Below are positions 7,431 through 13,765 of a stretch of 15,468 nucleotides of DNA, one piece after another. The notes beneath the pieces are model-generated. The model searched no databases and was not told the origin of the DNA. It was given only the letters and a program-made list of their open reading frames with translations. The translations under genes and the position numbers were made by a program. Positions within the stretch are counted from its first letter, which is position 1; every line of letters starts with the position of its first letter. Source of the DNA: JBGOUV01 sp041477815. GTDB lineage: Bacteria > Acidobacteriota > Terriglobia > Bryobacterales > JACQDG01. The stretch covers positions 1 to 15,468 of the forward strand of contig JBGOUV010000140.1 in the NCBI GenBank assembly GCA_041477815.1, written 5' to 3'.

Positions 7431-9146
7431 GTGAAGCTGTGGGCTCTCCTGCTGCTGGTGGGCGGCTCGACGAAAGCGCAAATCACCGTCAACGCGGCGG
7501 TGGTGGCGTTCGGAACGTTTGCGCAGGGTCAGACCATCCCGAGCCGGGCCGTGACCATCGCGTCGAGCGGTGCCTGGAAGGCGACGGCCGGGGCGACCTG
7601 GCTCACCGTCACCCCGGCAACCGGCGCGGGCTCGGTCACGCCGACCACCGTCACCCTGGCGATTGTCGCGGCGAACCTGCCGCTGCGGGAGACATCGCAG
7701 ACCACCACGGTGGTGTTCGCCTCCACCGAGACCGCCGGGACGCCGGCGGCGCCGGCGAACCTCACCGTCACCATTACCTTCAAGCCACTGCTCACGGTGA
7801 GCCGGACGGCGTTCCGCTACAACGTCCTGCCGGGCCAGACGCCGCCGGTGGAGAGCTTCGCCCTCACCCTCAACGACCCCGGCAACGCCGGCTGGATCAT
7901 CACCCCCGCCGTCACCACGCCGCGGGGCGGGACCTGGCTCAACGTCTCCACGCGGGCAGGGACGGGCAGCCTGGATACCGTCATTGTACTGGTCAATACC
8001 TCCGGACTGCCGGTGGGCGCCTACAGCGGGCTGATCACGGTGACGCCGGGCGCTCCGGCAACAGCCGTCGTCATCACGGTAAGCCTGGTGGTTACGTCCG
8101 GCGCGCCGAACGTGTCGCTGTCGAGCCCCTACTTCACGTCCGCGGGCGGCCTGTATTTTGCCGGGAGCGCTCCGGCGGCGCAGAACTTCACCCTGCTCAA
8201 TACCGGGGGCAGCCAATTCAATTGGACCATCCAGACCACGACGGTGACGGGCGGGGCCTGGTTGCTGGCGTCGCCCAAGTCGGGGACCGCGGCGGCGACC
8301 ATTACGGTAGCGGCCAACGGGATCGGACTTACCACCGGGTCCTACACGGGTAGCATTACTCTGAACGTCCCCGGAGCGATTGTCCCCTCCTTCACCGTGC
8401 CGGTAACGTATGTGATCAGCCCCACCACGCCGATCATCGCCGCCAGCGGCGTGGTGCACGCCGCGACCTTCCTGAACGGCCCGGTCTCGCCCGGACAGTT
8501 GGTGACCCTGTTCGGCGCGAACCTCGCCAACGGCACGGCTGCAGCCGCGCCGGCGGACAACCTGTTCCCCACCACCCTGGGCGCCACCGCGGTCACCATG
8601 GACGGCCTGCCTTGTCCTCTGCTCTTCGTATCGCCCACCCAGATCAACCTGCAGACGCCCTTCGAAGTCCCCGGGCCGACCGCGCAGGTGGTGGTCAGTC
8701 TGGGCGAAATATCAAGCCAGCCGGCGGTGGTCAACGTGGAGGCCGCCGCACCGGCGATGTTTTCGATCGACGGCACGGGCGCGGGGCTGGCGACGATCCT
8801 AAGGAACACCGACTATACCCTGGTGACGGCGACGAACCCGGCGCGGCGCGGCGACGTGCTGGCCATCTTCTGCACCGGTCTGGGACAGGTACGGGGCGGG
8901 GGCCTTACCGGCATGGCGGCGTCCGAGCCCTTACCGGCCAGCGCGGCGATAGCGGTGAACTTCGGGGCTACGGCGGCGGCGGTGCGGTACGCCGGTCTGG
9001 CTATCGGGTTCCTTGGTTTGTATCAGATTAACGTAGTGGTCCCGGCAGCGTCTGGCGGGGCCGGGGGCCTCATTGCGGTCACGATCAAGATCGGCGCCGT
9101 CACCAGTCCGGCGATGAGCACCTTTGTCTCCGCGCAGCCGCGATAG
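7431..9146 (+). CDS. Secreted protein with BACON-like repeats and a TIGR03437-type C-terminal domain
   Basis: The GTG start gives 571 residues with a signal peptide (MKLWALLLLVGGSTKAQ) and AGGA five bases upstream. Three Ig-like/BACON-like repeats follow. Each has a Trp-containing core (ATWLTVTPATGAG, GTWLNVSTRAGTG, GAWLLASPKSGTA) and then a strand pair such as GLPVGAYSGLITV or GLTTGSYTGSITL. From about residue 335 comes the C-terminal domain typical of Solibacter: VVHAATFLNGPVSPGQLVTL, LLFVSPTQINLQTPFE, NPARRGDVLAIFCTGLGQV and YAGLAIGFLGLYQINVVVP. The family is known only as an uncharacterised C-terminal domain, hugely expanded in Solibacter. A surface or matrix role is likely but unproven. 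No catalytic motif is seen. The protein is rich in Ala, Gly, Thr and Val, as expected of a beta-rich extracellular protein. It follows the glycosyltransferase by 22 nt. Confidence 0.86.
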   Translation: MKLWALLLLVGGSTKAQITVNAAVVAFGTFAQGQTIPSRAVTIASSGAWKATAGATWLTVTPATGAGSVTPTTVTLAIVAANLPLRETSQTTTVVFASTETAGTPAAPANLTVTITFKPLLTVSRTAFRYNVLPGQTPPVESFALTLNDPGNAGWIITPAVTTPRGGTWLNVSTRAGTGSLDTVIVLVNTSGLPVGAYSGLITVTPGAPATAVVITVSLVVTSGAPNVSLSSPYFTSAGGLYFAGSAPAAQNFTLLNTGGSQFNWTIQTTTVTGGAWLLASPKSGTAAATITVAANGIGLTTGSYTGSITLNVPGAIVPSFTVPVTYVISPTTPIIAASGVVHAATFLNGPVSPGQLVTLFGANLANGTAAAAPADNLFPTTLGATAVTMDGLPCPLLFVSPTQINLQTPFEVPGPTAQVVVSLGEISSQPAVVNVEAAAPAMFSIDGTGAGLATILRNTDYTLVTATNPARRGDVLAIFCTGLGQVRGGGLTGMAASEPLPASAAIAVNFGATAAAVRYAGLAIGFLGLYQINVVVPAASGGAGGLIAVTIKIGAVTSPAMSTFVSAQPR

Positions 9147-9150
9147 GGAG

Positions 9151-9156
9151 TATAAT
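9151..9156 (+). promoter_or_regulatory. Candidate -10 element (TATAAT) for the Uma2 gene
   Basis: A consensus TATAAT ends 6 nt before ATG 9163 and begins 4 nt after the stop of the preceding gene. With no Shine-Dalgarno sequence before ATG, the transcript is probably leaderless. A weak TTGTCT occurs at 9124-9129, but its 21-nt spacing is too long for a good -35. Confidence 0.5.
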
Positions 9157-9162
9157 CCGGAT

Positions 9163-9708
9163 ATGAGCACCGCCGTCAGCCTCCTCACGGTAGAGGAGTT
9201 CTTGCAGCTTCCCGAAGAGTTGGACGTCAAGGCCGAGTTGATCGAAGGAGTCGTGGTTGAGATGGGAAGAGGAAGATTGCGGCATGAGCTTGGCAAGGCC
9301 GAGTTCAACAAGTTCCTTACAGGGTATGCGCTCGGCAACCCCATCGGTGTCGTTCTTTCGGAAACCCTGTTTGTGCTGGGGGACGGAAACGCGTTCCAGC
9401 CGGATGTCTCGTTCGTCCGAACCGAGAGGCTGGCCGGCCAGGACCCGGAGAAGAACTTCCAGGGAGCTCCAGATTTGGCCGTCGAAGTCGTGTCCTCGGA
9501 AACGGCGGCCCAGCTTGAAAGGAAGGTTCGCCTCTACCTGCGGGCCGGGAGCCGGGCGGTTTGGGTTGCCTATCCGGAGGAGCGGGGGGTTCGCGCGTTC
9601 CACGCCGACGGCATCGCCCGCTGGCTGGAAGGGGACCAGGTATTGGAAGAACCCGACCTGCTGCCCGGATTCGCGGTGAAGGTGTCGCAGCTCTTCGAAG
9701 GGATTTAG
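9163..9708 (+). CDS. Uma2 family (DUF820) putative restriction endonuclease-like protein
   Basis: The 181-residue protein is full length for Uma2 (PF05685), a PD-(D/E)xK nuclease-like family. Expected residues are present: E28 in AELIEGVVVEM, D81 in FQPDVSFVRTE, D104 and E108 in FQGAPDLAVEVVSS, and K121 in LERKVRLYLRAG. VWVAYPEERGVRAF and LLPGFAVKVSQLF complete the family pattern. Nuclease activity of Uma2 proteins is predicted from fold and rarely shown; their cellular role is unknown. They are strongly multiplied in cyanobacteria and several soil lineages and often occur alone, as here, with no methylase or toxin partner nearby. ATG 9163 is chosen over an upstream TTG at 9124, which overlaps the previous gene and precedes the TATAAT box. 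Its stop touches the stop of the convergent DUF507 gene. Confidence 0.87.
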   Translation: MSTAVSLLTVEEFLQLPEELDVKAELIEGVVVEMGRGRLRHELGKAEFNKFLTGYALGNPIGVVLSETLFVLGDGNAFQPDVSFVRTERLAGQDPEKNFQGAPDLAVEVVSSETAAQLERKVRLYLRAGSRAVWVAYPEERGVRAFHADGIARWLEGDQVLEEPDLLPGFAVKVSQLFEGI

Positions 9709-10299
9709 TTACACGGCGGCCAGGTCGATCCCGTACTTTTTGCTCTCTTCCTCGTAGTAGCGCCGGAACAGCAGATCCCATTCCTCGCTGCCCTCCGGGA
9801 TCTCACGCTTCTGGGATTTGATCTTCACGCGGGCGGCGTGGTCGATCTTGTCCTCGGTCTGGAGAATCTCGGTCAGGGCGCGGACAATCTCCAGGCGCAC
9901 GTCGTTCCACTCCATCTTGAACTTGACCTTGGGAGTGCGGCGGAGATGGGCGGCCATCTTGTGGCTGATCTCGTTGATCTTCTCGCGCGAGAGCTTCATG
10001 CGGTCGCCGGTCTCGCGTCCCGAGGACCTCACGATCTTGCGCTCGGCCAGCAGCATCCGCTTGGTGCGCTTGAACATGTCCTGGTAGCTGACGCTTTCGC
10101 GCCGCATGTAGTCGGCGTACTGCCCCAGCAACTCGCGCACCTCGTCGTTGATGCGGTCCTCGACCGACAGCTCTTCGACGATCAGGCCGTCGACAGCTTC
10201 CCGGACCAGGTTGTCGTCGCCGGCCTCGAGTGGTCCGGCGACCAGCCGCTTGGTCAACTGCCGCGCCAGATACGCGATAAACGCCCTGGAAAGCAACAT
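9709..10299 (-). CDS. DUF507 family protein, tandem duplicated
   Basis: The 196-residue, probably cytoplasmic protein consists of two related halves. The C-terminal half (101-196) is the clear DUF507 copy: MKLSREKINEISHKMAAHL, EDKIDHAARVKIKSQKREI and PEGSEEWDLLFRRYYEEE. The N-terminal half (1-90) repeats the same plan more loosely: MLLSRAFIAYLARQLTKRLV, ELSVEDRINDEVRELL, then SYQDMFKRTKRMLLAERKI. Single-domain DUF507 proteins are about 90 residues, so this looks like a fused duplication. The function of DUF507 is not known. The many charged helices suggest a soluble, possibly self-associating protein. ATG 10299 is supported by the match of MLLSR to MKLSR and by a TACACT hexamer 9 nt upstream. 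Its stop (TAA) is directly adjacent to the stop of the convergent Uma2 gene. Confidence 0.88.
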   Translation of the reverse strand: MLLSRAFIAYLARQLTKRLVAGPLEAGDDNLVREAVDGLIVEELSVEDRINDEVRELLGQYADYMRRESVSYQDMFKRTKRMLLAERKIVRSSGRETGDRMKLSREKINEISHKMAAHLRRTPKVKFKMEWNDVRLEIVRALTEILQTEDKIDHAARVKIKSQKREIPEGSEEWDLLFRRYYEEESKKYGIDLAAV

Positions 10300-10306
10300 T
10301 CTGGAG

Positions 10307-10423
10307 TCAGTGTAACATAGGACCGTATTGCAGCACGGTCACCTTCTCCTGCGTGATGAGGCCGCTGCCCATCATGGGATCGAGGATCTCGACGAAAGCG
10401 CGGATCTTTTGGTCAATTTTCAT
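10307..10423 (-). CDS. Possible small protein, 38 residues, after the TolC gene
   Basis: This short frame starts at ATG 10423, 18 nt after the TolC-family stop, and is preceded by GGAG at 4-nt spacing, one of the better ribosome-binding sites here. The product begins MKIDQKIRAFVEILDP and ends TVLQYGPMLH. It has a mixed, soluble-protein-like composition, with an amphipathic start and no signal peptide or membrane segment. I do not recognise it. It would be the last gene of the exporter operon. It could also be a shortened remnant of a longer gene, or a chance frame: 38 codons alone is weak evidence. Confidence 0.4.
   Translation of the reverse strand: MKIDQKIRAFVEILDPMMGSGLITQEKVTVLQYGPMLH
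10309..10314 (-). promoter_or_regulatory. Candidate -10 element (TACACT) for the DUF507 gene
   Basis: On the minus strand TACACT ends 9 nt before ATG 10299, which places transcription start about 2-3 nt before the codon. It overlaps the stop of the small upstream ORF. No consensus -35 is seen, but a palindrome occupies that region. Confidence 0.4.
10321..10340. promoter_or_regulatory. Inverted repeat GACCGT-N8-ACGGTC at the -35 region of the DUF507 gene
   Basis: Perfect 6-bp arms (10321-10326 and 10335-10340) are separated by ATTGCAGC. They lie about 20-40 nt upstream of the inferred DUF507 transcription start, where a repressor or activator site would be placed. It also lies inside the small ORF at 10307-10423, so it could be a hairpin in that mRNA. 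Arms of this length can arise by chance. Confidence 0.3.
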
Positions 10424-10441
10424 CGAGCTCCATGTGGTTCA

Positions 10442-11719
10442 TCAGCGTAACGCCGCCAATAGGCCGCCGGTCTGGCGGAGGAGGTTGAGACGGGCCTTGT
10501 CGGCGTTGGTTTGGGCGTCGTAGAAGATCTCCCATTTTTGAGCCTCCAGGAGCCGGGCCTGCTCCACCTCGCGCAGGATCACGCGGCCTTCGTCGAAGCG
10601 GGCCAGGGACACGGTAAGCGACTCGCGAGCCAGGTCCAGCTCCAGGCGGCTGAGGTCGCGGGCCGAGTCGGCCTGCTGGGTCTCGCGAAACAGGCGCCGG
10701 GTCTCGAGGGCGGCCCCGGCGCGCGCCGCTTGCAGACGCAGCCGGGCCTGTTCGGCCTCCGTCTGGGCCTGGGCCACCCGCGGCTCGATCTGGCTGCGGG
10801 CGAAGACCGGAACTTGAACCGACACGCCGAGCTGGCCGTTGTGGCGCTCGAAGCTGCTGAAAAAATCCTCGTAGTGGTTGAAGCGGCCGAGCATGGCGTA
10901 TTGAGCCACCAGGTCCACGCGGGGGTACTTGGCCGCCTTCTCTGCGTCTATCTGATATCCTTTGGCCCGGGCGACGGCCTCCAGACGCTTGATCTCCTGG
11001 CTGGCGGCGACGGCGGCCTGGATGGCGGCTTCCTCGGTTTCCGGGAGGGCGGCCTGGCCGGGCAGGCGGGTCTCCACGGGGGCGAGGGGGTCCGGGCCGA
11101 GGCCGAGGTCGCTGCGCAGGGTGGCTTCGAGCAGGGCGGCGTGAGACTCGAGGTCCTGCTGGCGCGCGCGGGCGCGGGCCGTCTCGACGCGGGCCCGGGT
11201 ACGCTCCAGAGGCAAGTCGCGACCGGCGCCGACGCGCTCCTCGACGAGCTGCTCGACCCGCCGCACGGTCTCCACCTGCCGGCCCGCCGCGGCCGCCGCC
11301 CGCACCGCGCGCTCCCAGTCGAGATAGGTCGTGGCGACGCGGAAGGCGATCTCCTCGGCCCGGGCGCCGGTGGCGTGCTCAGCGGCGCCGGCCATTTCGC
11401 GCGCTTCCTTCACCCGCATCGACTGGGGCCGGTTATAGACGAACTGCGAGCCTTGCGCCTGTACGATGGACGGGGCCGAGCCCTCGATGGAGAGCGGGAA
11501 GCCGCTCGAGTAAGCCAAGCCGCTGCCCACGGCGATGCGAGGCACGAAAGGAGCGCGCGCTTCGCGCACTCCCAGCCGCGCCTTCTCCTCGTCGAGCTTG
11601 GCCAGCAGCACGTCGGAATTCTGCCGCAGCGCCAGGTCGACGGCCTGCTGCAGGGTGAGGGGACGAGCTTCGCCCCAGGCGGCCGCCGCGGCGGCCAGCA
11701 GGATAAGGATCTTATTCAT
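10442..11719 (-). CDS. TolC family outer-membrane efflux protein
   Basis: The 425-residue protein has a signal peptide (MNKILILLAAAAAAWGEA) and the two-fold OEP layout of TolC: a trimeric outer-membrane beta barrel with a periplasmic alpha-helical tunnel. The first repeat opens with PLTLQQAVDLALRQNSDVLL, the standard OEP start. Long Ala/Arg/Glu-rich helices (about 100-205 and 310-415) form the coiled-coil tunnel, and VDLVAQYAMLGRFNHYEDFF with QLGVSVQVPVFARSQ marks the second barrel strand pair. It is the exit duct of the exporter encoded by the genes upstream. Its ATG overlaps the end of the permease gene by 8 bp (ATGAATAA), indicating translational coupling. Length is usual. The substrate cannot be inferred. 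Confidence 0.9.
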   Translation of the reverse strand: MNKILILLAAAAAAWGEARPLTLQQAVDLALRQNSDVLLAKLDEEKARLGVREARAPFVPRIAVGSGLAYSSGFPLSIEGSAPSIVQAQGSQFVYNRPQSMRVKEAREMAGAAEHATGARAEEIAFRVATTYLDWERAVRAAAAAGRQVETVRRVEQLVEERVGAGRDLPLERTRARVETARARARQQDLESHAALLEATLRSDLGLGPDPLAPVETRLPGQAALPETEEAAIQAAVAASQEIKRLEAVARAKGYQIDAEKAAKYPRVDLVAQYAMLGRFNHYEDFFSSFERHNGQLGVSVQVPVFARSQIEPRVAQAQTEAEQARLRLQAARAGAALETRRLFRETQQADSARDLSRLELDLARESLTVSLARFDEGRVILREVEQARLLEAQKWEIFYDAQTNADKARLNLLRQTGGLLAALR

Positions 11720-12914
11720 ACCGTAAAGCCTCCGTGGGATTCAGTTGGCTGGCCCGCGAGGCCGGCAGCAGCCCGAACACCACTCCCACCGAGCAGGAGA
11801 CGAACAGCGCCGCCACAATGGACAGGGCCGAGATGGGGATCTCCACACCCGGCGCCAGGTGTCGCGCCGCCAGCGGCACAGCCACGCCGGCGAAGATACC
11901 CACCATCCCGCCGAGGAAACTCATGGTGCTCGCCTCCACCAGAAACTGCTCCCGGATCTGCCGCCGGGTGGCTCCCAGCGCCATCCGCAGCCCGATCTCG
12001 CGGGTCCGCTCGGTCACCGTCACCAGCATGATATTCATAATGAAGATACCACTGATGGTCAGGGCGATGGCCGAAACCAGCAACAGAACGATGGTGAGGC
12101 CGAAGGAGATCTGGCGCGCGGCGGCCAGCAGCGAGCGCAGATTGTCCACTTTGTAGAGGGCGCCGGGACGGTGGCGGCTTTCCAGGATCTGCCGCACCTG
12201 CCGGGTGGCCGGGTCCACGTCGCCGCTGGTCCGGATGGCGACGTAGAGCGGGTCGACGCGCAGCACCGGGTCGAAGTATCGCATCACGGTGATGGGGATC
12301 AGTATCGATTCGCCCGAGATCTCCGACTGGCCGAAGGTCTCGACGCCCTCGCGGAACACTCCGATCACGGTGAACTGCAACCCGTGGACCTTCAGGCGGG
12401 CGCCGATGGCGTTACGCGCGCCGCTGTAGAGGCGCTGGGCGAGGTCGGCCGTGACCAGACAGACCTTCTGGCGGGTGACCAGCTCCTCCTCGTCGTAGAA
12501 GCGGCCGGCCAGGATGCTGAGGTGGCGGACGATGCGGTAGTCGATGTTAGAACCGAGCACGGCCACCTGGCGCTCCTGGCCGTCGACCACGATGCGGTCG
12601 AAGCTCTTGACCACTCCGGCCACGCCCAGGGCCCGCTCCCCCAACTGGCGGCGGACGGCGTCGGCGTCGTCGAGGGTGAGGTAGTCGCTCTGTTGCTCGC
12701 CGGTGGCGCTTCCGCCCGGCTCGTAGAAGGCGTAAACCAGGTTCGATCCGACCCCCTCGATCAGTCTTAGCACGAACGCCCGGCCCGCCAGCGCCACAGT
12801 GACGACGATGATGACCGAGGCGTTGCCGATCACCATCCCCAGTCCGGTGAGCCCGGCGCGGAGCTTGTGGGCGTGCAGGGCGGCGAGGGCGAACTGGATG
12901 GACTCGAGAAACAC
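11712..12914 (-). CDS. MacB/FtsX-type ABC transporter permease without ATPase domain
   Basis: The 400-residue inner-membrane protein has the MacB/LolC layout: one membrane segment near the N-terminus (about 18-45, with GLTGLGMVIGNASVIIVVTV), a large periplasmic domain (about 50-265), then three membrane segments (about 270-300, 325-350 and 360-385) in the FtsX domain. Diagnostic motifs are FIMNIMLVTVTERTREIGLR and MALGATRRQIREQFLVEA, followed by a terminal PASRASQLNPTEALRYE. MacB itself carries an N-terminal ATPase on the same chain. Here there is none, and no separate Walker A/B gene is in the window, so the ATPase must be encoded elsewhere or outside the edges. The GTG start lies 6 nt after the TPR gene stop, and the 3' end overlaps the TolC gene. 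With the adaptor and TolC it forms a MacAB-TolC-like exporter for an unknown substrate. Confidence 0.9.
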   Translation of the reverse strand: MFLESIQFALAALHAHKLRAGLTGLGMVIGNASVIIVVTVALAGRAFVLRLIEGVGSNLVYAFYEPGGSATGEQQSDYLTLDDADAVRRQLGERALGVAGVVKSFDRIVVDGQERQVAVLGSNIDYRIVRHLSILAGRFYDEEELVTRQKVCLVTADLAQRLYSGARNAIGARLKVHGLQFTVIGVFREGVETFGQSEISGESILIPITVMRYFDPVLRVDPLYVAIRTSGDVDPATRQVRQILESRHRPGALYKVDNLRSLLAAARQISFGLTIVLLLVSAIALTISGIFIMNIMLVTVTERTREIGLRMALGATRRQIREQFLVEASTMSFLGGMVGIFAGVAVPLAARHLAPGVEIPISALSIVAALFVSCSVGVVFGLLPASRASQLNPTEALRYE

Positions 12915-12920
12915 CGTGTT

Positions 12921-13715
12921 CTACCCCAGTTTTTTCAGTAGCGCCTCGACCTCCGAGGGCGGCGGGTCGTCCGGCTTCCGCGACGACTTCAGGTACCTCT
13001 CCAGCAGCTCACGGGCCTGCTGGGGATGGCGGTTGGCCACGGCGAGCTGCTTGCCTCTGGCGAAGAGGTACTCGGGAGAGTCGGGGGCGAGGCGGGCGGC
13101 GCGGTCGAACAGGGCGTCGGCTTCGGAGTGGCGGCCGCGCTCGGCGAGGAAAGCGGCCAGCTCCAGGAGGCGGCCTACCTTGTCCGGCTCCAGCTCCAGG
13201 GCCTGACGGTACTCGCGCTCGGCTCCCGCGTAGTCTTTTTTCTTGGCCAGGATCAGGGCTCGGGCCCGGTGGCCTTCCGGGGCGCTGATCTGGGCCAGCC
13301 GCTCGGCCAGCGCCGGCGCTTTGTCCGCACCGCCCCCCACCACGGAGGGGGCGGCCAGGTAGAATTCCAGCAGATCGTTCAGGAAGTCGGTATTGCCGGG
13401 ATCCAGCCCGACGGCCCTTTCAAAAGCGGAGGCCACCTTCTTGGCCAATCCCATGGCCCGGAAAAACACCACGCGCTCGGCGCGACGGCCGCAGGCTTTG
13501 CCGTACCAGTTGTGGTAGCGCGCCGTTTGCGGCTGGGCTTGGATGGCCTGCTCGAACAGCGACATGGCCTTCTCGTAGTCTTCGGCGGCGTAGGCCTGCT
13601 GGCCGGCTTGGAAGAGTTTTTCGGGAGTTTGGGAGGCGGTTAGAGCCAGGGCCAGGGTGAGCAGCGAGACGATCCGAGCCCCCTGGCCCAGCCTGCCGAA
13701 TTCCAGTGAATGCAA
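12921..13715 (-). CDS. Exported tetratricopeptide-repeat protein
   Basis: From the TTG at 13715 the product is 264 residues, with a hydrophobic signal-like segment (RIVSLLTLALALTASQ) near the start. TPR-like helix pairs follow: EKLFQAGQQAYAAEDYEKAM with SLFEQAIQAQPQTARYHNWY, ASAFERAVGLDPGNTDFLND, YAGAEREYRQALELEPDKVG, SEADALFDRAARLAPDSPEY and QARELLERYLK. TPR proteins are scaffolds, so a partner role in the periplasm for the exporter is plausible but inferred. An in-frame ATG at 13769 overlaps the adaptor stop (ATGA) and would add 18 residues encoded by repeat copy B. I prefer the TTG because that extension is pure repeat sequence (GRPPGAAAGPLAG) placed before the signal peptide, but the ATG is a real alternative. 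The permease start lies 6 nt after its stop. Confidence 0.8.
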   Translation of the reverse strand: MHSLEFGRLGQGARIVSLLTLALALTASQTPEKLFQAGQQAYAAEDYEKAMSLFEQAIQAQPQTARYHNWYGKACGRRAERVVFFRAMGLAKKVASAFERAVGLDPGNTDFLNDLLEFYLAAPSVVGGGADKAPALAERLAQISAPEGHRARALILAKKKDYAGAEREYRQALELEPDKVGRLLELAAFLAERGRHSEADALFDRAARLAPDSPEYLFARGKQLAVANRHPQQARELLERYLKSSRKPDDPPPSEVEALLKKLG

Positions 13716-13718
13716 GAA

Positions 13719-13760
13719 GCCGGCTAGGGGGCCGGCTGCGGCCCCGGGGGGCCGCCCCAC
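13719..13760. repeat. GC-rich double-hairpin repeat, copy B
   Basis: The first hairpin has arms GCCGGC (13719-13724) and GCCGGC (13731-13736) around TAGGGG. The second has arms GCGGCCCC (13738-13745) and GGGGCCGC (13748-13755) around GG, followed by CCCAC. It matches copy A (5223-5265) in layout, in the second stem and in the CCCAC tail. It almost exactly fills the space between the adaptor stop (13766) and the TTG of the TPR gene (13715). Confidence 0.7.
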
Positions 13761-13765
13761 GTGGT

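Noticed and set aside
7347..8459. Minus-strand open frame (370 codons) opposite the secreted repeat protein
   Set aside because: Composition dominated by Arg, Gly and His; the sense strand carries a signal peptide and a known C-terminal domain.
9124..9162. Upstream TTG start for the Uma2 gene
   Set aside because: It overlaps the previous gene, includes the TATAAT box in the coding region and adds residues not found in the family.
10511..12770. Plus-strand open frames of more than 300 codons across the TolC and permease genes
   Set aside because: Both are shadows of clear minus-strand families. Their products are low-complexity and cross gene boundaries.
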